Shown piece after piece: positions 46,395 through 59,028 of a stretch of DNA of 64,000 nucleotides. The first letter of the stretch is position 1. Each line of letters opens with the position of its first letter. The DNA is from Ulota crispa (taxonomy: Eukaryota; Streptophyta; Bryopsida; Orthotrichales; Orthotrichaceae). Where the stretch lies: the NCBI GenBank assembly GCA_963920765.1, contig OY987242.1:1882289-1946288 (forward strand). Direction: 5' to 3'. The position numbers and the translations under genes were made by a program. Below the pieces are notes generated by a model. The model had not been told where the DNA came from. It saw only the letters and a list, made by a program, of their open reading frames with translations, and ran no database searches.

Positions 46395-46810
46395 GGTAGG
46401 AGCACCCATAAGCGTCAATCTAAGGGTTTTCTAGAAGGAAAATCAATCCATGAACTTTGAAAATAATGTTGTCAAGTTAGGAAGAGGAAACCAAAAATAT
46501 TGGTATCAATTTCAAAATTCCAATTGCAAGTATTTGTTTGCAAAGATTTTTCAAAGTCCAAAATCAATAAAATTGTAAAGCCTTGTGTAAGAGATGCTAA
46601 AAACAATGGTTATTGGTTCTTAAATAGTGAGATAGAACACTCAAAATTATCATGTTAATCACCCAAAACCACCACTTTGTTACCCATAACCATCACTTCA
46701 TCACCCATAACCAGCACTTTGTAGCCCACAACCATATGTTTTTTCCATTTATTAGTCCCTACCACTATCACTGACACCCATGGGGACACAACGCTTATGG
46801 GTGCTGCTAC
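46395..46810. mobile_element. GGTAGGAGC-family MITE, copy 1
   Basis: The ends are GGTAGGAGCACCCATAAGCG and its near reverse complement, CGCTTATGGGTGCTGCTAC. Flanks GTAA and TTTAA are compatible with a TTAA target. Related copies are at 54455 and 55018. Confidence 0.75.
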
Positions 46811-49397
46811 TTTAATGCAACTTGAAAATGTGATTTTGAAACTCGGCAAAAGTTGAGACTATTTGGTGTGTTGCAACTTAGAAAGGTAATTTTGAAACTT
46901 TTTCAATTAATTGTCAAACTTCTCATTCTTATATATGTATGTATATGTATGTAACTACTGTTCACGTATTGGTGTGTAATAGCAAACCTCTTTCTTCTTT
47001 GCAGTCGATGATGTGCGACCTTGAGCAAACTAGATTTTAAAATACACCAGTGTTATTATAGCTTTTCTAGTAAGGTATTAGATAGATTCAATTTATAAAT
47101 AGGTGTTTATTGCAAATGATGTGACCTTGTTTTTCCATAATAATAACAAATCATATTCTCTTTTTATATATGTTTTACTATTTAATTCTTATGTTGTTTT
47201 CTCCACTATTCTCTAATAGGTTTACTTAATTCAACATATGGTTTATTTAAAAGTTGATGGTCTTTCAAGTGCTTCATGAATGTTATGATACTAAAAATAG
47301 AGTCCTATCTTTTTTTGATAGTGAGAACTTTCAAGCATATGCGTTCATCTATTTCTTTTCATTTTTTAAAAGAATCCAAGAACATGAAGTTATGAAGTTT
47401 GGCAAAAGTTCCCATGAAGTATTAAAAGTGCACGTGCTTAGTATTTTCCAAATTGATGCTAGAATTAACAAAACTTTACTTCTATAATGAACCATTTTTT
47501 TGACAAAAGTGTACATGCCATTTAAATCATGCGCTCATTAAGTTTTTTTGAAAATGATCAAAATCTTCAAATTTTGGTGAGTAATTTTGTAAGCATGGTT
47601 TATAATTAGGAAATAGACGATACTATAGTTACTATAGCATTATTTTTATAAAATTACAAGTGGCATTTGAATCATGCACACACAAAAACATTTGATTTAG
47701 TTTTAAAATAAAACACATATTTGTACTTATGATATATATAAATCTTTTATAATACAAACAATTAAACAAAATGAAAACGTATATACAATTTCCCTCACAA
47801 AATTATAGCAAGTGATAAACTTTTGCTTATAAAACCAAAATCAAACACATTCAACCGGATTTTAAATTAGCAAAAACAAGAAAGACTTAATTTGACAATT
47901 TATTATGACACTTCCAAGTCAATATTGCATATGCTAACAAAAGCAATAATTGTCATTTTGGTAGCCACATTTGCTTTACCCCCTATTATTTTTCTAGAAA
48001 CAGTTTGTTGCCCATTAACGTGTTTTTCAAATTTGTTTTTCTATGATAGTTTTTGTACATTTTTATGTTAAAAAAATGCCAAAATCCATTATTTGCCTTC
48101 TACTTTTACAAATTCACTTGTACAAGATTTCATATAAAATTCAAACATGTGCTTCTCCCACGATATTTGCTATTGGTTTTGTTTCCAAAAAATAGATGAA
48201 ATGGTATAAAGTGTTTCACACATCTAATTTGGCTTCTAGTTTCATATTGGCCATATCCCATGCCCATATAAACCACTACTTTCAGTGTAGTAAAAATAAA
48301 TGTAAAGGCACACGACATATACTGTATTATTTTCCTTTGGCTTCTAAGTTTTCTTTCTAAATTTTTTTTTTTGTGAGGCTTGAGGGAGAAAGATGAGGGA
48401 ACAATGTGGCAACCCCTAGACCTTCACCACATTTACTTTCTTGAAAATAGAAGTTGAGATCACGTGGCAAATGGCAAATATTAGACTTTCCACGATTATT
48501 TTCACAACAACAAAAATATACTTAGATAAAGAGGAGGAGAGGGAAGGGAGTGTTGCAAGTGCCTGACCTTCCACGTTTATTTTCTCAAAAATGACAGTAA
48601 ATACCAAATGAAGGAGGCGTTGCAAATTAAATGTTGTAGTTAAAAAGAAGAAAAAAGGAGGGAAGTGCCCCATGTGCATACCACTTTACTTCTTCTTTTT
48701 ATAAAAGTATATTAGAGGTGAAAGGACTCAATGGCAAATGTTAAACATAATCGTACATGTTTACATGACGATGGGAATTGAAGTCAAGTGGAGAGGAAAT
48801 TCTGAAGTGCTGAATGTGCAAACCTATACCGTTTTTACATTTTAATTATGAAATGAAAGTAGATCTTGAAAGAATGGTGGTAGAATATATGTTTGTTTTG
48901 ATAACATATAATTTCATGAAAGTATAAGCAGATGCCAAAGAACTGGAGATGCATGACGTGACACATTTTCACACATACTTTTGTAGTGATAAAAATTAGA
49001 TCCCATCGGAAGGGAGTGCGATATGTGCCAAACCCTACATGTGTTTTCATTAATTAACATTTAGTTTCATGTAATTCTCCAAAACGGGTTTCCAAATGAA
49101 ACCCATCCAATATGACATGTGATTTAATTCAATACATGAAGCCAAGTAGCCAAAAATTATATTTAAATTGCAAATAACACCAGTTTTCGTAGCTGAGCTC
49201 ACTCACAATACATAAATGTCGCTTGGAAAAAATCTACATTGTTTTGAGTTGCTCTTATGCTTGTGAACATAACAACTGAAATCATGGAGTGGTGTTGCTT
49301 TCCGTAACACAACTACTGCAATCACGGAGTGGTGTTACTTTTTGTTACGCAACTCTTAATATTGTGGAGCATGATTTTTTTCAAATGACGTTTACGT
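46811..49397. other. AT-rich intergenic DNA with weak degenerate repeats
   Basis: No gene is recognised. Around 48410-49030 phrases such as CCTTCCACG...TTTTC and GGAAGGGAGTG recur irregularly, suggesting an old tandem or dispersed repeat. Confidence 0.35.
49262..49372 (+). repeat. ~42-bp tandem repeat, about 2.5 copies
   Basis: ATCATGGAGTGGTGTTGCTT, ATCACGGAGTGGTGTTACTT and a third degenerate unit occur at regular spacing. Confidence 0.6.
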
Positions 49398-49511
49398 CGG
49401 GTAAGCACCTTGAGTGCGGAGATTCTGACAATTAAGTCATTGGAACTTGGGCTTTGCCCTAGTTCCAAGTGGCTTAATTGTTAGAATCTCCTTGCATAAG
49501 GTGCTTACCCT
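49398..49511. mobile_element. 114-bp hairpin MITE
   Basis: GGGTAAGCACCTTGAGTGCG, then GAGATTCTGACAATTAAG and GGAACTTGGGC, fold back onto the right half, which ends GCATAAGGTGCTTACCC. The two halves meet with almost no loop near 49455. Confidence 0.75.
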
Positions 49512-49572
49512 ACACAAAATGTATGAACTTTAAAAAAACAAAGCAATTATGCACATTTTTGCAATGCATTAA

Positions 49573-49891
49573 CCCTTAAAGGACTAACCCTAAACCTGTG
49601 ACCTCAGACTGAGGAGAATGCACTATTCATGAACACTGAACAGCCTGTGGCATGCGTCCAAGAGAGACAATATTCTCCTCAAAAGAAGGAAAAGTCAATA
49701 GTGTATCTTGTCCCCACAAAAAGGGTAGCAGGGACCTTGTACATCTCTTTACAAATTGGTGTTTAAAAAAATATGGAGACATTGAAAGCAGCCATTTTTG
49801 ACATTCAATGATGTAGCACATCTCTTTGACCACTTTCAAAAAAAAATTGAAAATCATTGAAAGGATGTTCGTCCTCTTGGACGCTTAGGGG
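49573..49891. mobile_element. TTAA-type MITE, 319 bp
   Basis: It is flanked by TTAA at 49569-49572 and 49892-49895. Its ends are CCCTTAAAGGACTAACCC and TTGGACGCTTAGGGG. It seems to be a single copy in this window. Confidence 0.75.
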
Positions 49892-49895
49892 TTAA

Positions 49896-51120
49896 GAGCC
49901 GTTATTTGATTTTAAAGTAAGTGCACATGGCCATGTGAGTTTTTACCAAATCCAATGTTCAAGATGGATCTCTAATTCTTTTATCTCATTGGACCCCCTT
50001 TTTTTTTACTAACGGAGTATTCTTCAGTAACATTCATGTTTGTTTTCATCCGACTTTGGTGACTCATTCTTGGTTTTCTCACGACTGGTTTCACAAACTT
50101 GGGCATGATAACAGAGCTCCCGCTCCATTCATCCAGGCAGGGGGTCAATGAGGGGTCAGTTGACTCAGTTCACCCCCGCCGTGTGAAAACGAGGTAAGAT
50201 TGTGGCGAAAATCCGCCCAGGATAAGTTCTCTGGCAGTAGGAATAATTTATAAAGTATAACACGTCGACAGGCAAGGAAGGTATCATTCCGAATCAATAT
50301 GGAATATCCAACATGGATTCTAATCCAACAATTATCAATCTGATCCACCCGACCCCACTTGGCAGTCACTTGGCCAACCACATGGTCCATACCTCGAGGT
50401 CCCACTCGGCAACTACTGCTTTCACCACAAGCCTCCTTCTGCCGTCAGATCGAACAGTCTGCCACCTTCAGATACATTGTCACCTCCAGAACTGTAGCTC
50501 AGCGAGATCCCCGCACATCGTCGCCCTCCAGTCATTCTTACGGGTCAGATCCGACGGTGATCGAACCCACGCTATCCAGGCTTGCGTGGAGCCCAAGAGA
50601 TGGGAACGCAATCTTCGAGTCTATTTCCAGACATAGCCAAAATAGCCTTGATTTGTGCAGTAATCTAATAAAAAATGTTAGGGCACCCATATGCGTGAAA
50701 GGATAAATTTAGGGATAGGGCAGCGTGGCAAAGACGCGGTGGAAAGGGTACCCCACAAAGTTGGGTTGGGTAAGTTATGTAACAGGTTTCTTATTCATGG
50801 AAGGTATCCACGACTCTTCTGTATTGGATTTTTTAATTTATTTTTAATTCTAATTATTTAAGACGGGGGGTTTTTTTCTTTCTGGCCTTTTTTTCCTTTC
50901 TGTTATTCCTTTTTTCTTTTTTTCTTCTTTTATTTTCCTTTCGTCAAATTGTGTGTGCTTCCTTTGGACCAGCTGGAGCTGCCAGATCGACTGAGAACGT
51001 TGCTGCAGCTTTTGGGAGATGATGTGGTTTCTGAGAAGCCACGTCAGTCGGGAAAGCACAGGAGGGCGCCCTAACCCTAAGCCCTTTGAAGTCTATGTTG
51101 TCGATGGTGAAAGTAATGTC
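49896..51120. other. Possible small gene remnant region
   Basis: GC and CpG rise at 50100-50640, with an open plus-strand frame of 115 codons from 50359 that resembles no family I know. A marked pyrimidine tract at 50871-50940 precedes a possible exon at 50973. Whether these belong to one gene is not resolved. Confidence 0.3.
50973..51074 (+). CDS. Candidate terminal exon, unidentified
   Basis: After a ~70-base pyrimidine-rich tract and the acceptor TTTGGACCAG, the frame reads LELPDRLRTLLQLLGDDVV and then SEKPRQSGKHRRAP before TAA. The splice context is good and the peptide is plausible, an amphipathic Leu-rich helix with a basic tail. A second frame from the same acceptor is open for 15 codons, so the reading is not certain. 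No upstream exon could be matched. Confidence 0.25.
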   Translation: MELPDRLRTLLQLLGDDVVSEKPRQSGKHRRAP

Positions 51121-51168
51121 AAAACCCCTAAATGCCCAAGGCACCAAAGTTTGTTGTTAACCCTTTAA

Positions 51169-51384
51169 CCCTTAAGTACCTCATTGACAGTATGTTGTTG
51201 ATGGGGCCCACAACTTCATTTCATTTAAAAAAAAGTTGTACGGTGAAAATAGCCATGGTTGGTCCCCATTAGTAGAGAATGTAGTCCTTTTTCAAATCCT
51301 ATGGTCACTTTTTCTAAATGTAATTTTCCGAGCTGTGGTGGCCATTAAACCCCCCATTTTCTCCTAAATCTAGGCACTCAGGGG
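51169..51384 (+). mobile_element. TTAA-type MITE, ~225-bp family B, copy 2
   Basis: TTAA at 51165-51168 is followed by CCCTTAAGTACCTCATTGAC; the right end is TAGGCACTCAGGGG, flanked by ATAA (decayed TTAA). The interior matches 45158-45385. A fragment of another left end (CCCCTAAATGCCCAAGG) lies just upstream at 51125. Confidence 0.88.
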
Positions 51385-51388
51385 ATAA

Positions 51389-52533
51389 GGACCACACAAC
51401 CATATTTTGGTCGCTGGGAGTGGTTTTTGGCCTATAGATTGGAATCGCTCAATAATTTGGAATTTGGTTTTGAAGAACACTTGTGATCACAAGAATTTTG
51501 CATCCATCTAAAAAAATAACAAGGAAATCAGGTCTGTGAGTTGACAAATAAGGGTGTTTATGCAGCATGGCTTCAAAATACGTATCTATTTTTTGTCCAA
51601 GATGGATCAAAAGCAACAACACAATACATCAATTATGCAAGAAGAATGTCAAATTTCAATTGCGCAATCCTAAAAAATTTCAAATTGCCTAAGAAATATG
51701 CTAGTATTGTTTTTGTATACTGCAGTAGTATAATTGTAGTATATGAAGTTCTATTGAAATGGTGTTGTCATTTCAAGTTTAAAATTTGTCATCCTACATT
51801 TAAGGCCAATTCTTAATTATTTTCACCATTCGGATTTTCCATAACATTTATTAATTTTTTTGTAGAACCATTTTAGGGTAGCAAAGAAAGTGGGATTTTT
51901 GACCCTATTTGTCCACTTAGCTACACCTTGTGATTGCTATTTTTGTCTATTCTATGTGAAAATAGTCTTTTTGGAAAGGTGGGAAACCTTGCTTTCTAGA
52001 AATGTAAGGCTCTTCTCAATCAAAGCTTGCATGAAGAATTAACATTCAAAACCACACAAGCATGAAAAACTAGAGATTCTCCTCATACGATTCACTTAAC
52101 CATTATTATATTTCACCTCCAATGGCAAATCTAACTGAAATTGTGATATGTAACAACAAACAAGGTTTCCTTTACATTTGTACGGTTGGATTGTTCAAAT
52201 TGGATCTATATTTGATTCAATTACACATCTAAACTTGCAACCCCTGTTTTTAGTGGATTATGTGAAAACTGGTGTGGTCCCTAAAGGGTTCACCCCTGAG
52301 ATCCTGGAGTTGAAACGAAAGAAGCCTGACTTGTGTGCAATCAAAGTGCCCCTATGGATTGAAAAATACAATCCACAATATCTGGCCATATGAATTGTTA
52401 GTAGAAAGAGTCTCCATCATGTTGGGCTTGATTGGAAGTTGTTTCACCAAACGTGCAATGAGATTATAACGGTCAAAATTGAGTTGACCCAACTTTTTGA
52501 GCGACAGTATACTGTTGCCTAGGCACTCAAGGG
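51389..52533. other. Intergenic DNA, nothing recognised
   Basis: AT-rich. TTGCCTAGGCACTCAAGGG before the TTAA at 52534 looks like the right end of another family B-like element with no clear left end. Confidence 0.4.
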
Positions 52534-52537
52534 TTAA

Positions 52538-53492
52538 TACCCAAATGCCCAATTGACTATTTTCTGGTCTTTGCCCTTTTTTCCATGCTGCCCAAGATGC
52601 AAAAAAACCTCTTTAAAAAAAATAAAAAATACTTTCATATAGGAAAGTAAGTCTACTTTCCAACTTACTTTGAACCATGTCAATCCAAGTTAAATTCCAC
52701 TAAGGAGAATTTTCCAAAGACAAACACTTCAATATGGGACCGACTAGGTGGACACCCCCCAATTGCTACGCGGACACCCCCCATAGCCAAATCTATTAAA
52801 TTTGAGATTATTATTATGTTGAAATATGAAATAAATTCAAAGCAATACTTTAGCCTACATTTGCTTTTACAAGCGCTGCAAACATACAACAAATTTGCCT
52901 CATTTGTGACACAATTTGGAGTCAAACTAGTAAATAAAGGGAGCAACTGATTTGACTCCTAGCCATGTCACAAATGAGACAAATTTGTTGTATGTTACAA
53001 CACTTGTAAACACAAATGTATGCTAAAGTATTGTTTTGAATTTATTTCATTTTTCAACATAAAAATAATTTCAAATTTAATAGATTTGGCTATGGGGGGT
53101 GTCCGTGTAGCAATTGGGGGGTGTCCACCTAGTCGGTCCCTTCAATATTTGCTAGTGTTATAAAATCTACTATTTCAGGAAACTAATGATGTTATATTCT
53201 TCAAAAAGAATACTTTTTTGACTTTTAGAATAGAATGTTGGTTTTTAACCAATCATACCAAATTTTGTATTTCTTTGGATAAAATTTGTAATTTTGATGA
53301 ATATTAAATGGTAAATGCTTCTAAATTCATTAAATAAGAACTCAAAGCTTTTTTTGAATGTTTGACTGCATGGATAATTACTAAACAATATGATTGTTGT
53401 TTTCTCTTTAGAAGCAACATTCATCAAAGTTACAAAAATTTCATTTTATAATGCATCTATGTTTTGCCCTTACCCCCTTGAGCATTTAGGGG
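52538..53492 (-). mobile_element. TTAA-type MITE, ~540-bp family, copy 3, interrupted
   Basis: TTAA at 52534-52537 is followed by TACCCAAATGCCCAATTGAC; the right end is CCCCCTTGAGCATTTAGGGG. Without the 413 bp of nested insertion plus duplication its length is about 540 bp, like copies 2 and 4. Confidence 0.88.
52736..53140. mobile_element. hAT-like MITE, 405 bp, 8-bp TSD
   Basis: The perfect outer ends are GGGACCGACTAGGTGGACAC and its reverse complement. The 8-bp duplication TTCAATAT lies at 52728-52735 and 53141-53148. The sibling element at 45668-46206 has the uninterrupted site (CTTAATATTTACTAGTG). The subterminal GGACACCCCCC motif occurs twice per end. The 8-bp duplication fits the hAT superfamily. 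Confidence 0.93.
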
Positions 53493-54454
53493 AGAAACTT
53501 TGAAATCATGCCAAAGGCAAAGATTGTATTGTTTTAAAGTGTTTTATTTGACTGTTTTAAGGTCTTTTTTAGGAGAAGTTGCGAGCTAAAGTTAGCTTCA
53601 ATGTTCAATTTTAATGTCCTTCATTCCTTATTCCAATTGTTTTTGGAGGAAGCTACACTGCAAGTATACCTCTTGCACACCAAAAAGTAATATGGAATGG
53701 TCGTTGAGAGCGTTGTTGAATATAATCTGCCAATCCCAGCAAGCAGCTCGAGCCGTTAGTGGGAATGGCAAATTATTTAACAATGCTCCAACCAATGGAC
53801 ATTTCATTGCATAACATGCTTTTGCAAAGTATCTTTTTGACCAGTGGTTGCCGTCAATTTAGGATTTATATAAGCTTTCAATGCAATTGGGAGGATTATT
53901 TTGGATTGCAAAAAGGTGCCCTAAAAAGCTCATAATATCAAGCAAGAGCTAATTATGTGTGATGAATAGTGTTACTAAAAAGCTTATGACAAACTGCCAC
54001 ATTGGAAAAATGGGTAGCAAGTTGAGAATAAAATGAAGATTTTCCTTGGGCACTCTTCTAGGCAATGAGGGCCCTTACATTAGAAATTCATCACCTAGTA
54101 AAATTCAAACGTGTTTTTGGGCTAATTTCTATTGGAACATCTTTGTCATAAAATTAAAATTAATCCACCGTTTAATTCTCTTTCATTCATAATGACTTTT
54201 GGTCAATGATTGGACTTTAAAAAAACTGAATTTAGTGGTAGCTCTGTGACAAGCATTGTAGGCTAATTTGTGAAATTGCAGTCATGGCTTTGGAAGGAGA
54301 TCATTAGCTTTGAAGTAACAACAACAAATACTAAATCATCATAAGTGGTTGTTTTCCATTTTTGTACACAAAAGTTGCCATTTTTGCATTAGAATTTTTG
54401 TGCAGCTAAAAAAAACCCAAAATTCCATGCTCTTGCACATTCAATCAAAAATAA
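53493..54454. other. AT-rich intergenic DNA, nothing recognised
   Basis: No gene, RNA or element end is visible. Confidence 0.4.
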
Positions 54455-54844
54455 GGTAGGAATACCTATAAGTTTGAGTTTGACCCCTGAGCGCCCAAGC
54501 GGACCATTTTGGTCTGCATTCCCGTGATATTATGAAACCTTGGGCGCTTAGGGATTAAGGATTTTGAACATGATGACTATTAACAAACATCTAGCAAATT
54601 ATAGGATCATGTTAGCAACAGAAAAAAAGTGAGTTTACACTTTTGAATGTATTATTTGGATACTGTGAAAATAAGTTGTAAGTTTTTAAAGAGCAAATTG
54701 CCATTGCTGACCCATAACCAACACTAAGGTTTCATGTTCACATGTAGTACATCCTTGTCATTACATCTATTCACTTCCACAGATTTTCCAAGATTTTAGA
54801 GGTGACAGTTATGGGGACACTAATGCTTATGGGTGTTCCTATCT
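54455..54844. mobile_element. GGTAGGAGC-family MITE, copy 2, with nested insertion
   Basis: The ends are GGTAGGAATACCTATAAG and TGCTTATGGGTGTTCCTATC. It is the mirror-oriented relative of 55018-55329 (shared TTTTGAACATGATGA). The 71-bp TTAA element at 54484-54554 interrupts it. Confidence 0.78.
54484..54554. mobile_element. 71-bp miniature TTAA-type element
   Basis: CCCCTGAGCGCCCAAGCGG at the left and CCTTGGGCGCTTAGGGA at the right, then TTAA (54555-54558). The sibling at 55018-55329 reads AAACTAAGGG at this position, showing insertion. Confidence 0.8.
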
Positions 54845-55017
54845 TATCTTAAAATCTACATGACCTTTTTGGAAGTTTTTTGGGCGATACAGTCTAAAAA
54901 CATTTGAGTTTAAGATCCTACGGTTACAATTTTGTTTATGATTATACAAGGATAATTCAAAAACTTCAAATTGCCTTCCAAAAACAAGAAAAATACCCTT
55001 GGGCATTTCGGGGTTAA

Positions 55018-55329
55018 GGTAGGAGCACCCATAAGCAACGCTGTCCCCATAACCGTCAGCTCTGAAATCTTGGAAAATTTGTGGAAATGAATAAATGTGA
55101 TGACAAGGATGTACAACATGTGAACATGAAATCTTGATAGTGGTTACGGGTACAATGGCAATTTGCTCTTTAAAAATTCACAACTTGTTCTCACAATATC
55201 CAAATAATACATTCAAAAGTGCAAACTCATTATTTTTTTGTTTCTAATAGGATCCCAATACTTGCTAGTTGTTTATTGATACTCATCATGTTCAAAACCC
55301 TTAGTTTGACGCTTATGGGTGCTCCTACC
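55018..55329. mobile_element. GGTAGGAGC-family MITE, copy 3
   Basis: It is flanked by TTAA at 55014-55017 and 55330-55333. Its ends are GGTAGGAGCACCCATAAGC and GCTTATGGGTGCTCCTACC. Both flanking TTAAs also border other TTAA-type ends: GGGCATTTCGGGG on the left, and the ~930-bp element on the right. Confidence 0.85.
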
Positions 55330-55333
55330 TTAA

Positions 55334-56258
55334 TCCTTAAAGGCCCATGCCATTTTTTTGTGAAAAACAATGAAAACTGCCACTTTTGGGGAGATGAAAG
55401 GTATTGTTATTTTTGTTTTTTTTTGAAATCCAACCATAATATCTTGCTCTAGACAGCATGAGGTACTTGGGAAAAAAAATTGAGCTTATTCCAAATGAAA
55501 AGGAGTGAGACATTTACATGCAAAGCGAAGGAAAAAGTTTTATTTCATACTGCCCAAAAATTTCAGAAACGGTTGACCACTCCTATATAAAAATTTGCTC
55601 TACGTAAAGTTGAGGTTTTTTTTATCCCATGTAGAAGACCAAGTTAGGTATGTGTGGGAGAATTTTCAAATCAATTGGAACTACACAGCACATGGGAAAT
55701 ATCAATAAGTAAAAAGAAGTAGAGAATGGGTCAAAACACTCAATTGTTAAGAATCTAATTATTGAAATGAAAAATGCAAATCCCATGAGTGATAATGTTG
55801 TATTAAACAATCTCCTTCCTTTGGTTTAGTTTTTTTTCCAAAATATTGAAAATTGAGTAAAATAAAGGACTTCAAAGTTTATTTTAGAGTAAAGAATCCA
55901 TAATTGCCCGCAAACAAAAGCTTCTTATAACTTTCATGTCATTGATTGAAATTGAGTGATTCAAAGCTTCTCATGTATGGAAAAATCTGAAGAACCAGTT
56001 TCAAAATTTTATTTTAAACATATATAATTTTTAAAGAAGTTTTTGGGCTCCCCAGATAGGCAGCCCTCCCCAAAATTTTAGAAAAACATGCATAACTTCT
56101 TCATCAAATGTCGAAATGAAGAAGAAATTTGATGCTTACGTAGATATTTGAATTTCCCGTTTCCCATAAAAGTTTCAGAAAATTACATAAAGTAATTTAT
56201 TCATAGGTACATGACCAAACTCCAAACGGTCCCCAAAGGGACAATGGACCTTTAAGGG
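55334..56258 (+). mobile_element. TTAA-type MITE, ~930-bp family, copy 3
   Basis: It is flanked by TTAA at 55330-55333 and 56259-56262. Its ends are TCCTTAAAGGCCCATGCC and ACAATGGACCTTTAAGGG. The interior matches 8095-9025 (GAAATCCAACC...ATCTTG, GAGGTACTTG). It is non-coding. Confidence 0.9.
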
Positions 56259-56262
56259 TTAA

Positions 56263-57266
56263 GAGTGATGTTTCATCAAATAACTTCATTCATCCAAATG
56301 TAGTTTGAGCCTTTGATAACCAATCCTCTCATTACGTCAGTTTAGTGAAATTTAACTAAAGATCATACCAATGTAATATATAAGCAAGAATATGCAAAAT
56401 CAAATAAAAGCAGATTTGGGCATTAAAGGATTAAACACGATTGATATGGTAATTATTATTGTCTATGGATAAAGTGATCTTTGAATAAAATAGAAAATGG
56501 GAGAGGTTGTACTCAAACCACTTGATACAACATTATAGACCAATTGTTGATTCCTTTGCATATCGTGAATGTAGAGCACCTACTAGTTTGAACTTCCCAC
56601 AAAAACTCTAGATTAGGGGTTTCAAACATCAACTTTTTAGGTGATTTATGTTGTCGTTCACCTCGATGGATTCATTAGTGAACAAGGAGGTGACTCACCT
56701 TTGAAATTCACTCCTAACATGATGCACTTTAGGAGTGAACTCCAAAAATCCACCTTTGTGGCTCCGGTGAGTAGCAGTTTGGAAACAAGCATGAATGCAA
56801 ACGGAGGTTGTCACCCACCCATCCTACTCTCATTCCTGCCGTGCTCCTCATATTCACGCTACTTACGCTTGTGTTGGTCCTGCTTGTGCAGCGTCGTTGT
56901 TGCAAAAGCTGAATCCTAAATGCAAACTCACGCAAACTCATGGTTGTCTCAAACTTCGGACAAGTGAGTGAACAAAAATAATTCACTAGTGACCTGAATT
57001 CATGTGAGGTGAGAAGCTCGTAGACCATATCTCATGTTTGAACCTCCCTATTGTGCCTTTTGATGTGATCCACTCATGATTTAAACTAGTATGTCCTGTG
57101 TCCTATAGACACAATAGGATTGACTTGAGCTCTCAATTTCAAGACTTGAGCAATTGAGCTCTCAATTTAGGACTTGGACTCTCAATTTAGGACTTGAGCA
57201 ATTGAGCGCTTGCTTGACAGACAGGCAAAGGTTTAATATTAAAAAACCTAATTCTATTATGTGCAA
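56263..57266. other. Intergenic DNA with a short imperfect repeat
   Basis: No gene is recognised. CTCTCAATTTAGGACTTG-type phrases repeat three to four times at 57127-57210, just before the GATA array. Confidence 0.4.
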
Positions 57267-57967
<701 letters not shown>

Positions 57968-58037
57968 CTAAAACCACTTAGATACCTCAAAAATGGATCT
58001 CCAAGTTGTCACAAGATATACAAGTGACAGTTCTTAA

Positions 58038-58253
58038 CCCTTAAACAATTGAGAGTGTTGCTTTGACCAATACAATATGAGGTTTTTTCTTTGTATTTGG
58101 AATGGGTTCACACTTTTACAATTGAGATCAACAAAGAAGTTGGAGAATAGATTCATGCAATCCTAGTGAGCTATTTGAGATCCCAAATTACAACTTTTTG
58201 TTGGTAGCAAATGCCCACTATTTGACATTGTATATACTATGCCCTATGGTTGT
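58038..58253 (+). mobile_element. TTAA-type MITE, ~225-bp family A, copy 3
   Basis: It lies between the TTAA at 58034-58037 and the TTAA at 58254-58257. Its ends are CCCTTAAACAATTGAGAG and GCCCTATGGTTGT. The right TTAA is shared with the next element. Confidence 0.9.
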
Positions 58254-58257
58254 TTAA

Positions 58258-59028
58258 CCCTTGAGCACTTAGGCTATTTTCACCAAAATCAAGGTTTTTG
58301 GAGACTGACAACTTTGATGCATCGTATCTCAATCAATTAAATGATCCACAAAAAGTGACCATTGAAAATAGTGGAATACCTACTTAGAAAATGGCTTGCA
58401 AATTTTGGGAACAATTCATTGTGAGAGATGGGAGATTATAACATTTGATCAAACAACATATGATGACAAAACCTCATTTTTTGGTAGGTAGTTGCTATTA
58501 GATGATTTTCACAAATTCTATAAGCCCCAGATTCATCTCAAATTTTGTGAGTAGCAAGATTAGATGTGAATGCACACACTTGTAAATTATTGAAGATAGC
58601 ACTTCTTTTTATGTCAAGTTTTAGGGCTTCAAATTGCTATTGCATGGAAAACAATGACTGGCACAATTGGTGATGGTTGCCATAATAAGGGTCTAGAACA
58701 TGCTTGAACCCTTGCCAACAAATTTCCCACTACCACAAAGTTTACACAAGGAAGCTTGCAAGGGATATTGATCGGTTGCAATTTGTAAAACATTGCTTGC
58801 CACCATGCCATGTATGCTTGCCACCACGCCCCTTATGTTGTTTCACCCAATCAAATCTCTTGCAACACTTGTACAACATTTGGTTTTCTTACCATTACTC
58901 CATTGACATGAACAACTTGAATGCCTTCATTGTAGTTTATAGCAAGATCAAAAAGTTAGATCTAGTCCCTCAAAACAAAGCTTTGAAATAGTGGGAGGCA
59001 ATATATGAGGCACTCTGACGCTCCGGGG
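58258..59028 (+). mobile_element. TTAA-type element, ~770-bp family, uninterrupted copy
   Basis: It begins CCCTTGAGCACTTAGGC after TTAA (58254-58257) and ends ACTCTGACGCTCCGGGG followed by TTGA (decayed TTAA). It aligns in reverse with 14850-17666 minus the LTR-like insertion, and so supplies the empty site for that insertion. Confidence 0.82.

Noticed and set aside
56641-56919. 92-codon frame with a Cys/Ser-rich tail
   Set aside because: There is no homology that I recognise and no codon bias, and it sits in transposon-rich AT DNA.
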